Below, in pieces: positions 16,481 to 25,756 of a stretch of DNA of 64,000 nt. The translations under genes and the position numbers were made by a program. The stretch spans positions 6,247-70,246 of the forward strand of contig URIX01000004.1 in assembly GCA_900547975.1 (NCBI GenBank), given 5' to 3'. The notes under the pieces were generated by a model that was not told where the DNA came from, made no database searches, and saw nothing but the letters and a program-made list of their open reading frames with translations. Origin of the DNA: an uncultured Eubacteriales bacterium. GTDB lineage: Bacteria; Bacillota; Clostridia; Christensenellales; CAG-917. Within the stretch, counting starts at the first letter, position 1. Each line of letters begins with the position of its first letter.

Positions 16481-17758
16481 TTATCTGTCTTTCGTGCGCA
16501 GAACGTAACCGCCGAGCGAGCAGAACATATCTTCGATATTCTCGTAGCCTCTGTCTATGTATTCGAGTCCGTACACACGGCTTTCACCCGATATTTTGAG
16601 TGCCGCGATGCAGAGTGCCGCGCCCCCTCGCAAGTCGCTCGCCGTCATCTGTCCGCCGCTTATCATATACGGCGAATCGGATTTGCCGCAACCCTCGACA
16701 ATCGCGGTGTTGTCGGTTATCTTTATTCTCGCACCGAGTTTTGCAAGTTCACGCGCGTGGGCGAAGCGGTTTTCAAACACGGTTTCGTCGATTACGCTCA
16801 CGCCGTCCGAAAAACAAGCCGCGCTCAGAAGTTGGGGTTGCATATCCGTGGGGAAAAGAGGATAAGGCGCGGTCGATACGCGCACCGCGTGCATACGCCC
16901 GTCAGAGCGCACGCGAAGATAGTTTTCGTCGCCTTCGATTTTGCAGTTCTTGTTTTGAAGCGCGTTTATCACCGCCCCCAAATGCTTTTTGTTTGCGCCG
17001 TATATCTGAACGTCGCCGCCGCATACCGCCGTCGCGCAAAGCAAAGTTCCCGCAACGATTCTGTCGCCGACGGGCGTAAACCTCGCGCCTGACAATTCCT
17101 TTACCCCCTCTATCTCTATAACCGACGTACCCTCGCCGCGTATTCGCGCGCCCATTGCGCGCAAGCACTCGACGAGCGACACGATTTCGGGTTCTCTGGC
17201 GCAATTCACGAGCGTGGTTCTTCCTTTTGCCAAAGCCGCGCACATAAGCAGATTTTCGGTTGCGCCGACGGACGGATATTTCATAAGAATTTTCGCGCCG
17301 ATAAGTTTTGCCGCCTTGCACTTTATACCGCTTTGGTCTACGGTTATTTCCGCGCCCATTTTTTCGAGTCCGTCAAGGTGAATGTCGAGGGGTCTGCTTC
17401 CTATGTCGCAACCACCGGGAAGCGAAGTTTCCACCTCGCCCACCGTTGCCAACAGCGCGCCGAGCATAAACATAGACGAGCGCATATCCTTGCAAAGTTC
17501 GTCGTTCACGCGCGATGTGCGCGCTTGTCCTCGCACGATTATGCGCCTGCCGTCGCGCGCGACGTCCGCGCCCGAAGCGGCGAGCATTTTTGTCATCGCT
17601 TCGACGTCGGTTATGTAGGGACAATTTTCGACGATTAAGTCCTCTTTGGTCAAGAGTCCCGCGGCGAGTATGGGCAAAACCGCGTTTTTTGCCGCGTGCA
17701 CCTCGTACGCGCCGAAAAGTTGATTGCCGCCGATAATTTTTAAGTGTTGATTTGACAT
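16481..17758 (-). CDS. murA: UDP-N-acetylglucosamine 1-carboxyvinyltransferase
   Basis: First committed step of peptidoglycan synthesis: transfers enolpyruvate from PEP to UDP-GlcNAc; the target of fosfomycin. 425 aa. The catalytic loop carries Cys in LPGGCDIGSRPLDIHL, so the usual fosfomycin-sensitive Cys is present; the N-terminal KIIGGNQLFG..VHAAKNAVLPILAA is canonical. I start at ATG 17758 (GAGGA just upstream); the frame is open for 83 more codons but these lie across the ftsW 3' end and are not family sequence. It begins 29 bases after ftsW, where murG often lies in other genomes. Confidence 0.97.
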   Translation of the reverse strand: MSNQHLKIIGGNQLFGAYEVHAAKNAVLPILAAGLLTKEDLIVENCPYITDVEAMTKMLAASGADVARDGRRIIVRGQARTSRVNDELCKDMRSSMFMLGALLATVGEVETSLPGGCDIGSRPLDIHLDGLEKMGAEITVDQSGIKCKAAKLIGAKILMKYPSVGATENLLMCAALAKGRTTLVNCAREPEIVSLVECLRAMGARIRGEGTSVIEIEGVKELSGARFTPVGDRIVAGTLLCATAVCGGDVQIYGANKKHLGAVINALQNKNCKIEGDENYLRVRSDGRMHAVRVSTAPYPLFPTDMQPQLLSAACFSDGVSVIDETVFENRFAHARELAKLGARIKITDNTAIVEGCGKSDSPYMISGGQMTASDLRGGAALCIAALKISGESRVYGLEYIDRGYENIEDMFCSLGGYVLRTKDR

Positions 17759-17787
17759 AATTCCTCGCATTTTGACGTTTGGTCGTG

Positions 17788-19095
17788 TTATAGTTGCGCA
17801 AACGAAGTCGGTTGAAGATAGGGCGCGGAATTTCTTGCGATACTCTGCAATACGCCCACCGCGCACAAGTACGCCACGAGCGAACTGCCCCCCGCGCTCA
17901 TAAACGGCAACGGAAGTCCCGTCGGCGGTATCGCGCCGCATACCACCGCCATATTGAGCATTGCCTGTATGCTCGTAACCGCAGTTATGCCGAGCGCGAG
18001 ATAGCAAGAATATCTGTTTGACGCCTCTCTTGCGATTTTCAACCCTCGCTTTGCGAATACGAAAAACAAAATCATAATCGCCGCTATGCCGAATATGCCC
18101 GTTTCCTCGCCCACTATCGACAAGATGAAATCGCTTTCCGCAAAAGGCAAAAACAGATACTTTTGCCTCGATTGAAACAGTCCTACGCCGAAAAGTCCGC
18201 CGCTTCCGAGCGCGTAGTAGGATTGAATGAGTTGATAGCCTTCCTCAAGCGGCGATTGCCACGGGTCGAGAAACGCCAAAAGCCGTTGCATACGATAGGG
18301 CTCGACAAGTATCAGCGCGACCGCGCCGAGTACGACGGGCACGATTAAAAGCGCAAGATGTTTTATCCTCGCGCCGCTTGCGAACAACATTACGAACACC
18401 ACCGCCACCGCGCACATAGTTATGGACATATTGGGTTCGAGCATAATAAGCACGCACACCGCGCCGCCCAAAAACAATACGAACAACACGTTGACAAACT
18501 TTTTCATATCCGCTTCGCTCGCAAATCTCGCAATCGCCATAACCATAAAAAACTTGGCGTATTCGCTGGGTTGTATGGTGAAAAACCCGAGATTGAGCCA
18601 CCGCTTCGCGCCGTAACTTTCCACGCCCAACACCGGAAGAAAAACCATACCGAGAAGCGCGAGTCCGACGAGATACAAAAGCGGCGAAACTTTTTTGAGA
18701 GTCGATGATTTGACGTTTGACAAAAGCACGCTCGAAAACACTCCGATAAGCAGCGCGACCGCTTGCGTTTTGACGTAACGGAAAGCGTCGCCCGTCTGCA
18801 CTTTTGCCGAGTAGCAAGAAGCGGAATATATGAACAAAAGCCCCAAAAGACTGAGCAATATCGCAACTATCGAAAGAACGTAATCCCCTCTGCCGTTTCC
18901 GACAAAGGAAAGCGACGGCACACGTTCCGCCTTTCCGAGTCTGCCGTGTGCGCGTTTCTCTCGTGCGAGTGGCGTGCGCAAAACGCGCGCTCGCTCGTCC
19001 GCATACGTACTTGCGCTTGTATGTACGCTCGCGCTCGAATATGCGCTCGCGCTCGATGTGTGCGAGCGCGTATAAGAAGCGTTTGCACGATTCAT
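17788..19095 (-). CDS. ftsW: Peptidoglycan glycosyltransferase FtsW/SpoVE (SEDS family)
   Basis: 435-aa SEDS polymerase of lipid II with about ten membrane segments from residue about 72; SEDS features include VLSIVAILLSLLGLLFIYSAS at TM1, QPSEYAKFFMV, and C-terminal GLPLPFMSAGGSSLVAYL. It works with the class B PBP encoded upstream at 22925-24859. Odd: about 70 N-terminal residues of Ser/Ala/Thr/Arg-rich low complexity encoded by short CGCTCG-type repeats (18990-19080). The ATG at 19095 overlaps the murD stop (ATGA), the coupling used throughout this operon, which supports the long form. FtsW versus SpoVE cannot be settled. Confidence 0.92.
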   Translation of the reverse strand: MNRANASYTRSHTSSASAYSSASVHTSASTYADERARVLRTPLAREKRAHGRLGKAERVPSLSFVGNGRGDYVLSIVAILLSLLGLLFIYSASCYSAKVQTGDAFRYVKTQAVALLIGVFSSVLLSNVKSSTLKKVSPLLYLVGLALLGMVFLPVLGVESYGAKRWLNLGFFTIQPSEYAKFFMVMAIARFASEADMKKFVNVLFVLFLGGAVCVLIMLEPNMSITMCAVAVVFVMLFASGARIKHLALLIVPVVLGAVALILVEPYRMQRLLAFLDPWQSPLEEGYQLIQSYYALGSGGLFGVGLFQSRQKYLFLPFAESDFILSIVGEETGIFGIAAIMILFFVFAKRGLKIAREASNRYSCYLALGITAVTSIQAMLNMAVVCGAIPPTGLPLPFMSAGGSSLVAYLCAVGVLQSIARNSAPYLQPTSFAQL

Positions 19096-20396
19096 CTTTT
19101 CGAGAGATAATTCGCTATCTGCGAATCGAATTTTTCCGCTCGTTCTTCAAAGTTTTCGTACAAATCGAAACTCTTGCTCGCGGGCGAGAAAAGTATGCTT
19201 TCGCATTTGAGTTCCTTTGCCGTCTCGAACGCTTCGGATATTGCGCTTTCGAGGCTGTCGCAAACTTGCACGTCGTTAAAGCCGCAAGTTTTTGCCGCCC
19301 GATATACAACATCTGCATTTTCGCCTTGCGCCGTGACCGCTTTGACGTTGCTCGGCAAGCGGGAAAACAAATTTACAAAGTCCTCGCCGCCCTTTTGTCC
19401 GCCGAGCATAAGCACGCAATCGCCCACGCTCGAGCACGCGCACAAGCACGCAGATATGTTGGTGGACTTGCTGTCGTTGTAGACGTACACACCATCGGCA
19501 ATCGCTATGAGTTGTCTGCGATAATGCGGACGTTTGAAGTCGGCAAGCGCAGAAGCCGTGCAGAACGCCGACACGCCCTTTATCATACATACGGCAACAG
19601 CCGCGAGTACGTTTTGAAGTTCGTCGCCCTTGAAGTCGATTTCCTCGACGGGTATGACGGGATTGCCTCTGAAACATACGAATCCCGACGAAATGTACGC
19701 GCCGCTCGGCTCGGTATGCTCTGTCGAAAACGGAATCTTTTGAGATACCGCCTCGCAAACTATGTTTGCCACTTCTTCGTCGTCGGCGTTGAATACGAGA
19801 TAGTCGCTCTCGCTCTGCGCGCGGAAGACGTTTGCCTTTGCGTTGACGTAGTTTTTCATCGTCGCGTGGCGTGTCAAATGGTCGGGTTTTATATTGAGCA
19901 ACACCGCAATATCGGGCGAAAATCCCGCGCTGTTTTCCAGTTGATAACTGCTCGCTTCGATAACCGCCGTTTCGGTTGCGTCGAGTTTGTCGGCAATCGA
20001 GGAAAACGGCACGCCTATATTGCCTACGGCGTGCGAGTGTATTCCCGCCCTTTTGAGAATGTGGTCGATAAGCAGCGTCGTCGTGGTTTTGCCGTTCGTT
20101 CCCGTAATCGCGATTTGCTCTGCAACGCACACGCTCGAGGCGAGATTCAACTCGCTCGTGACGGTTTTGTTTTCAAGCCTCGCGTCCAAAAGGAAATCCT
20201 TGTCGGGATTTACCCCCGGACTCAACACGATTAAATCGGCGTCCTTGAATACGCCTATGCTGCTCGTCGCTCGCTCGCGCGTCGGGTCGTCATCGTAAAT
20301 TATCGCCCTCGCGCCCTTTTCTCTCAACAATTCGTATGCGGAAATACCGCTCGCTCCCGCGCCGTATACAACGACGTTTCTGCCGACAAGTTTCAT
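19092..20396 (-). CDS. murD: UDP-N-acetylmuramoylalanine--D-glutamate ligase
   Basis: Mur ligase adding D-Glu to UDP-MurNAc-L-Ala. 434 aa: N-terminal Rossmann domain (VVVYGAGASGISAYELL), ATP-binding P-loop ITGTNGKTTTT, central His/Asn region LLNIKPDHLTRH and C-terminal NDSKSTN. ATGA overlaps with mraY upstream and ftsW downstream indicate strict translational coupling. Confidence 0.97.
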   Translation of the reverse strand: MKLVGRNVVVYGAGASGISAYELLREKGARAIIYDDDPTRERATSSIGVFKDADLIVLSPGVNPDKDFLLDARLENKTVTSELNLASSVCVAEQIAITGTNGKTTTTLLIDHILKRAGIHSHAVGNIGVPFSSIADKLDATETAVIEASSYQLENSAGFSPDIAVLLNIKPDHLTRHATMKNYVNAKANVFRAQSESDYLVFNADDEEVANIVCEAVSQKIPFSTEHTEPSGAYISSGFVCFRGNPVIPVEEIDFKGDELQNVLAAVAVCMIKGVSAFCTASALADFKRPHYRRQLIAIADGVYVYNDSKSTNISACLCACSSVGDCVLMLGGQKGGEDFVNLFSRLPSNVKAVTAQGENADVVYRAAKTCGFNDVQVCDSLESAISEAFETAKELKCESILFSPASKSFDLYENFEERAEKFDSQIANYLSKR

Positions 20397-21394
20397 ATTG
20401 CCCTCGCAAATATCAGCGTCAGCGCGCCCCCTACCATACTCGCTACAAAGTATATCGTCACGATTTTAGACTCGTGGTAGCCTTTCATCTCCAAGTGGTG
20501 ATGAAACGGCGCCATAAGAAAAATACGTTTCTTTGTGAGTTTGTAGTAAAGCACCTGCAATATAACTGATATGCCCGATACGACGTACATTATGCCCGAT
20601 GTGACGATTAAAAGCGGATTTTTTGAAAAAATCGCGACGGTGGCGCACGCCGCGCCCAAAGCGAGAGAACCCGTGTCGCCCATCATTATCTTTGCGGGGA
20701 ATCCGTTGAACACCAAATATCCGAGCAGTCCGCCCAACATAGATACGCAAAAAACGCAAAGTGACAGAATCTCTTTTGCGTAATCGCCGTCGCCGCTCTT
20801 TATCGCATCGTCGTAGACGAAGTACAAAAGCATAGCAAACCACAAAAAGTACGCAACCGACGAATAACCCGCAAGTCCGTCCAGTCCGTCGGTGAGATTC
20901 ACGCAGTTTGTCGTTGCGACATAGGCAATCACGACGAAAGGAATTATCCCCCAATTCATATTCAGCGTATAGGTCGTAAACGGCAAATTTATCGCCGTGC
21001 CGATGTCCTTTGACGCGTACACGAACCAACCCGCAGCAAAACTGAGTCCGAGTTGCCCGATTATCTTCTGATACGGCTTCAAGCCGAGATTGCGAGTATA
21101 GCGGATTTTTATGAAATCGTCGAGGAATCCAAGCACGCAAAAACCGAACGTGACCGCTATTGCCACGAGCGAGAATCGCTGAAATTCAACGAGCGAAAAC
21201 ACGAGCGTCGGAAGCAAAAATATAAATCCGCCCATAGTGGGCGTTCCGCTCTTGTACTCGTGCTGTTTGACGTAGCCGAGAACGGTTTGCTTGGCTTTTA
21301 GTTTGCTCATCAGTTTTATGACGAGCGGCGCAACCGAAAGCGAGAGCGCGACCGACGCTATAAAATACAATAAAATTTTTACGAGCGCGCTCAC
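20393..21394 (-). CDS. mraY: Phospho-N-acetylmuramoyl-pentapeptide transferase
   Basis: Integral membrane enzyme making lipid I from UDP-MurNAc-pentapeptide and undecaprenyl phosphate. 333 aa, about ten membrane helices, with family motifs TMGGFIFLLPT, FLDDFIKIR (the Asp-Asp pair), NLTDGLDGLAG and MAPFHHHLE. Starts with GTG at 21394 inside the murE stop (GTGA), and ends in an ATGA overlap with murD. murF, which usually lies between murE and mraY, is missing here. Confidence 0.97.
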   Translation of the reverse strand: MSALVKILLYFIASVALSLSVAPLVIKLMSKLKAKQTVLGYVKQHEYKSGTPTMGGFIFLLPTLVFSLVEFQRFSLVAIAVTFGFCVLGFLDDFIKIRYTRNLGLKPYQKIIGQLGLSFAAGWFVYASKDIGTAINLPFTTYTLNMNWGIIPFVVIAYVATTNCVNLTDGLDGLAGYSSVAYFLWFAMLLYFVYDDAIKSGDGDYAKEILSLCVFCVSMLGGLLGYLVFNGFPAKIMMGDTGSLALGAACATVAIFSKNPLLIVTSGIMYVVSGISVILQVLYYKLTKKRIFLMAPFHHHLEMKGYHESKIVTIYFVASMVGGALTLIFARAI

Positions 21395-22824
21395 CTTGCG
21401 TACCTCGCAATCATATCGAAATCGCTGTACGGAATCTTTTTGCCCTTAATTTCGAGATAGTTTTCGTTGCCCTTGCCCGCAAGCACGAGTGTGTCGCCTT
21501 CTTCCATTTCCGAAAGCGCGAATCTGACCGCTTCGGGTCTGTCTACTATACACTTTACGTCCTTTATCGTCACGCCCCATTCGATTTGCCTGATTATGTC
21601 GAAAGCGTCCTCGCTTCTGGGATTATCGCTCGTCAAAATTATATAATCGCTGTATTTCGAGGCGATTTTACCCATTGCCGCGCGCTTGGTTTTGTCGCGC
21701 TCGCCGCCGCAACCGAACAAGGTTATAAGCCTCGATTTCGTAATCGTTCTCGCCGTGGACAAAAGGTTTTTCAAACCCTCGGGCGTATGCGCAAAGTCAA
21801 CGATTATCGTGCCTTTTTCGGTGTGTAAAACGGAAAATCTGCCCTTAACCGCCTTGATTTTCCTCACCGCGTGCATTATGGTTTCGCCGTCTATGCCGAG
21901 TTCGCGGGCAACGCTCATCGCGCCCAAAAGATTGTATACGTTAAACTCGCCGAACAGCGAGGATTTGACGTCGATTATCTCATCATTGAGATTGGCGACG
22001 AACTTCACGCCGTCTATGTCCTCGACAACGTTCACCGCGAAGCAGTCGGCAGGATTGTACAAGCCGTAACTTACGGTTTTTATATCCTTTCTTCCTTCCA
22101 ACCTCGACAAAAGTATGCGACCGCTTTCGTCGTCTACGTTGATTATCGCCGTCTTGGCGTTGCCGTTCTCGAAATAGGACATTTTTACGCTTTGATAGTT
22201 GGAAAAATCCTTGAAATAGTCGAGATGGTCTTGCGATACGTTCGTCAAAATCGCAACGTCCGCTTTCAAATCGCCGAGTTTTTCGAGATATATGGCGTGC
22301 GCACTGACTTCGGCAATCACCACGTCGACGCCCCTCGTGCGCATTTTGAAAAACAGTTCGTTGAGTTCGTACGGGTCGGGCGTGGTGAGGCTCTGTCCCA
22401 CCTTTTCACCGAGAATATAGTGACCTTCCGTGCCGATAAGTCCCGTTTTCACGCCTGCGAAAGTCAGAACGGAATCTATATAATGCGCCGTCGAGGTTTT
22501 GCCGTTCGTACCCACAACCGCAATGAATTTCATACCTTCCATAGGGCGCAAAAACCGATTCTGACACACTTGCGCGTACGCTTTGCGCGCGTCGGTCACG
22601 AGAACGTATTTTCCGCTTTCGGGTTCTTTTTGAGTGAGCGCGATAAAATCGCAATCTATTTCGCAAAGATGGTTGTTGCCGTCGTCGTTCACGCCCTCGA
22701 GACATACGAACAAATCGCCGTCCTCAACCTTTCTCGAATCGATTTTTATCTCTTTTATTTCCGCGTTCAAATCCACGTTCGTCTTTTGAATCTCTACGCC
22801 GTAAAGCAAGTTTTCAAGTTTCAT
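21391..22824 (-). CDS. murE: UDP-MurNAc-L-alanyl-D-glutamate--2,6-diaminopimelate ligase
   Basis: 477-aa Mur ligase adding the third stem-peptide residue. P-loop VVGTNGKTSTAHY and the specificity motif DNPR (in ILTSDNPRSED) are present; DNPR marks meso-diaminopimelate rather than L-Lys enzymes. GGAGG stands 10 bases before the ATG at 22824, and a 46-base double stem-loop (22841-22886) sits immediately upstream. Followed by mraY with a 4-base overlap. Confidence 0.97.
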   Translation of the reverse strand: MKLENLLYGVEIQKTNVDLNAEIKEIKIDSRKVEDGDLFVCLEGVNDDGNNHLCEIDCDFIALTQKEPESGKYVLVTDARKAYAQVCQNRFLRPMEGMKFIAVVGTNGKTSTAHYIDSVLTFAGVKTGLIGTEGHYILGEKVGQSLTTPDPYELNELFFKMRTRGVDVVIAEVSAHAIYLEKLGDLKADVAILTNVSQDHLDYFKDFSNYQSVKMSYFENGNAKTAIINVDDESGRILLSRLEGRKDIKTVSYGLYNPADCFAVNVVEDIDGVKFVANLNDEIIDVKSSLFGEFNVYNLLGAMSVARELGIDGETIMHAVRKIKAVKGRFSVLHTEKGTIIVDFAHTPEGLKNLLSTARTITKSRLITLFGCGGERDKTKRAAMGKIASKYSDYIILTSDNPRSEDAFDIIRQIEWGVTIKDVKCIVDRPEAVRFALSEMEEGDTLVLAGKGNENYLEIKGKKIPYSDFDMIARYAR

Positions 22825-22840
22825 AAGTTGCGTCCTCCAA

Positions 22841-22886
22841 GGGTTGATACACTCATAATAATGAGTGTAGAAAATATTATCAACCC
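22841..22886 (-). promoter_or_regulatory. Two-tier stem-loop in the murE leader
   Basis: Outer stem GGGTTGATA / TATCAACCC (22841-22849, 22878-22886) encloses an inner hairpin CACTCAT / ATGAGTG (22850-22856, 22861-22867). It ends about 5 bases before the murE Shine-Dalgarno region. No T-run follows, so it does not look like a terminator; a translation control or RNA processing site is possible. Confidence 0.6.
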
Positions 22887-22924
22887 AACCGCAATCTTAG
22901 ACAAAAACGGAAAATCTTTTCGCT

Positions 22925-24859
22925 TTATTCGGTCAGCAAAAGCACTGCGTTTCGCTTGTCCACTTTCACCCCCGCGAGCGGATATTGCCCCGTGACAGAG
23001 TTGCCCTCGCCGTCCGTTTCGCAGTACAAGCCGAGTTTGCGAAGTCGGTTTTTCGCTTCGTTTACGCTCATACCCTCGAAGGACGGAAGGATAAATTCCT
23101 CGCCGATAATCTCTTTTTCCTCGCCCGTATACCGAGGCTCGATTCCGAGATAGGCAAACACGCTCTCGAATATATCTCCCACCATAGGCGCGGCAACGAG
23201 CGAACCGTAATACATATACCCTTGCGGCTCGTCAACTATGAAAAGCACGCCGTAGTTTGCGCCCTCGCTCACCGAAAATCCGAGAAAGGACGAGATATAT
23301 TTGCCTCTTGCAATCTGACCGTTTTCGTACTTTTGCGCCGTACCCGTTTTGCCGAGTATCTTGTAGCCCGCAACGTACGCGCCCATGCCGCTTCCCGTCG
23401 TGACGACGCGTTGCAAAAGTTCGCGCATAATGTTCGACGTGGATTCGGATATAACCCTATCGCCGCCGGAAAGCGAGTAATTCGCAATCGTTTGCGAATT
23501 TGACTTCACTTCGCTCATAACGTGCGGCGCAACCTTGATTCCGCCGTTTATCACGCTCGAAGTAGAAGCCAAAAGCCCTATCGGCGTAACCGCGACCGCT
23601 TGCCCGAAGCCTATACGAGCAAGGTCCACGTTTTTGACGAGATTGCGGTCAATGAATATGCCGCTCGTTTCACCGGTCATATCCACGCCCGTTTTTCGAG
23701 TAAGACCGAACGCGGACAGATAGTCGTAAAACGAGTTCGTTCCCATTCGCAAAGCACATTCCATAAACACGCAGTTGCAACTGCCCTCGACCCCTTGTCC
23801 GAAATCGATTGAGCCGTGACCTTTCGCTTTCCAACATCGGATTTTCTTGCCGTCCACCACTTTCGACCCCGCGCAATAGAATCTGTCGCTCGTGTGCACC
23901 TTGCCGGAATCGAGCGCGGCGGCAGACGTCAGAATTTTGAACGTAGACCCCGGTTCGTATACCGTTGAAATTATGCGGCTTTTCGAACTTTCGAACAGCA
24001 ACGTCAAATCGTCGCGCGGCACGTTGTTCAAGTCGAAAGACGGATATTCGCAAAGCGCGGCAATTCCGCCGTTCGAATAGTCCATAACTATGCAGGCAAC
24101 CCCTTTGGGATTGAATTTCGCAACCGCGTTGCGCACCGCGCCTTCGACTATGCTCTGTATGCCTGCGTCGAGCGTGGTTTTCACGTCGAGTCCTGCAACC
24201 GCTGGCAAATAGTAGCCCGATTCCTTGTTTAGCGAACGCCCGACAAGGTCGGTTTCCGTCAATATCTTGCCGTTTACGCCCGTCAGATATTTGTCGTAGT
24301 AGGCTTCGAGGCCCGTCTGTCCGAATCCGTCGCTCGAACAGAATCCCAGCACTTGCGTCATAAAATCGCCGTAGGGATAATAGCGGTAATTGTCCTCCGA
24401 ATAGTAGATTCCTTTGAGACCCGACTCGTATATTCTGTTGAGTTGCTCTTTGGTCACTTTCGTTGCGACGGTAACTTCGCTCGTGCGTTTTGAAATCTTT
24501 TCGAGAGTGCTGTCGTACGGATAGCCGAAAACGTCGCACAATAAGTTTGCAACCGCCTCTTTGTCGGGCGTGTTGCTCGGGCGAACGTACAAATTGTATC
24601 TCGTTGACGTCGAAGCAAGCACTTTTCCGTTTTTGTCGAGAATCTGCCCTCTCGGCGCGTCGGTTGGCACGTCACGAAGCCATTGATCGACCGCTTTCAC
24701 TTGCAAGGATTCACCCTCGACAACTATCACCGCAAACATTTTGGCGAATATTCCCACAAACAAAAAGACCATCAGCAATAGAATTGCCGACAGCCTTTTT
24801 GTTGGATTATAAAGAAGATTGGGTTTTGTATGCTTTTTTGATTTATACGCGAACTTCAT
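22925..24859 (-). CDS. spoVD: Class B penicillin-binding protein, SpoVD/FtsI type
   Basis: 644-aa transpeptidase: N-terminal anchor (about residues 22-46), dimerisation domain, transpeptidase domain with GSTFK (active-site Ser), SCN, and KTGTAQK, then one C-terminal PASTA domain (about 585-644, ILPSFEGMSVNEAKNRLRKLGL). One PASTA repeat is typical of SpoVD, whereas vegetative PBP2B/FtsI of Firmicutes often has two; the only such gene in this dcw cluster may serve division, cortex synthesis, or both. Its start lies inside the FtsL-like gene (17-base overlap). Confidence 0.9.
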   Translation of the reverse strand: MKFAYKSKKHTKPNLLYNPTKRLSAILLLMVFLFVGIFAKMFAVIVVEGESLQVKAVDQWLRDVPTDAPRGQILDKNGKVLASTSTRYNLYVRPSNTPDKEAVANLLCDVFGYPYDSTLEKISKRTSEVTVATKVTKEQLNRIYESGLKGIYYSEDNYRYYPYGDFMTQVLGFCSSDGFGQTGLEAYYDKYLTGVNGKILTETDLVGRSLNKESGYYLPAVAGLDVKTTLDAGIQSIVEGAVRNAVAKFNPKGVACIVMDYSNGGIAALCEYPSFDLNNVPRDDLTLLFESSKSRIISTVYEPGSTFKILTSAAALDSGKVHTSDRFYCAGSKVVDGKKIRCWKAKGHGSIDFGQGVEGSCNCVFMECALRMGTNSFYDYLSAFGLTRKTGVDMTGETSGIFIDRNLVKNVDLARIGFGQAVAVTPIGLLASTSSVINGGIKVAPHVMSEVKSNSQTIANYSLSGGDRVISESTSNIMRELLQRVVTTGSGMGAYVAGYKILGKTGTAQKYENGQIARGKYISSFLGFSVSEGANYGVLFIVDEPQGYMYYGSLVAAPMVGDIFESVFAYLGIEPRYTGEEKEIIGEEFILPSFEGMSVNEAKNRLRKLGLYCETDGEGNSVTGQYPLAGVKVDKRNAVLLLTE

Positions 24860-25625
24860 ATTGAGAATCTATTGCAAAAGATTCCGTATTATTCGCTTCT
24901 TGGCTCGCTTTTATTTGCGAAGTGGGCGTAACCGCCTTGCCTTGATTGATTTTGGTTGCGTTCACAATGATGAGCGACGCAACGAGCGCGATTACGGCAA
25001 GATATACGCCGAGTATGATTTTGCCTTTCGTGTTGAGACGAGCGCGTTGTTTTTGTTCGCTGACGTTTTGAGTTTTTTGAGCCTTGCGGGCAAAAAGTCC
25101 AGTGCGCCCTACCGCTTGTTGCGCGCTATCCTCGAATACGGGCGTGTTGCTCATCTCGTTGTGCGCAAGTCTTGCGTATAGTTCTTGGTCGCTCGCTCTC
25201 TCGGTGTCCTGCGCCGTAAACTCGTAGAATCCTTGATGTGCGGGCGCGGATTGGCGTACTTGCGGCTCGGCATATTGCACTTGGTCGTAAGTTTGAACGG
25301 GCGCTTGCTCTTGATATTGAACGGGCGCGTATTGCGCTCTTTGTTGCAAGGAATCGTAGAAGGGATATTCTCTTTGTTGATATTCGACGGCTTGCGGCGC
25401 GACGTAAGGACGCGACGCTTCGTAATTTCTCACACTCTCGGTCGAACGAACTTCCCTTGCGGGTGCCATATCGAAATTATAACGCGAGTTTTGAACGGGT
25501 TGTGCTTGCGTATATTGATTTGCGCGCGAAGTCTTGAAGTCTTCGTAAGAGGGAAAACTCTCAACGTTGCCGCTTGCGACTTCTCTTGTGTTTCTGCCCA
25601 ACAATTCGTCTAATGTGATTGCCAT
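24843..25625 (-). CDS. FtsL-position membrane protein with long Gln/Tyr-rich cytoplasmic domain
   Basis: 260 aa. Residues 1-200 are low-complexity and rich in Gln, Tyr, Ala, Pro and Glu (such as QYAPVQYQEQAPVQTYDQVQ); a single membrane helix follows (about 204-224, ILGVYLAVIALVASLIIVNA), then about 35 extracytoplasmic residues without clear heptads. It lies between rsmH and the class B PBP, the invariant place of ftsL, and has the same single-pass inward N-terminus topology, but it lacks the usual coiled coil after the helix and has a cytoplasmic part several times normal length. AAAGGGGTAGAT precedes the ATG. FtsL identity is positional inference. Confidence 0.55.
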   Translation of the reverse strand: MAITLDELLGRNTREVASGNVESFPSYEDFKTSRANQYTQAQPVQNSRYNFDMAPAREVRSTESVRNYEASRPYVAPQAVEYQQREYPFYDSLQQRAQYAPVQYQEQAPVQTYDQVQYAEPQVRQSAPAHQGFYEFTAQDTERASDQELYARLAHNEMSNTPVFEDSAQQAVGRTGLFARKAQKTQNVSEQKQRARLNTKGKIILGVYLAVIALVASLIIVNATKINQGKAVTPTSQIKASQEANNTESFAIDSQYEVRV

Positions 25626-25756
25626 ATCTACCCCTTTTAGATTATCGATTTTCTTTTTTTAACCCTGATAGAATATCGATTTCCCTTCTTTATAATTTTC
25701 TTGTTTTTTATTTTTGTTTTTGTTTGTTTTTCGTTGTCGTTTTGCCGTTTTATCGT

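Noticed and set aside
17759..18007. 83-codon upstream extension of murA
   Set aside because: It lies across the ftsW 3' end, carries no MurA-family sequence, and a good ribosome-binding site precedes the ATG at 17758.
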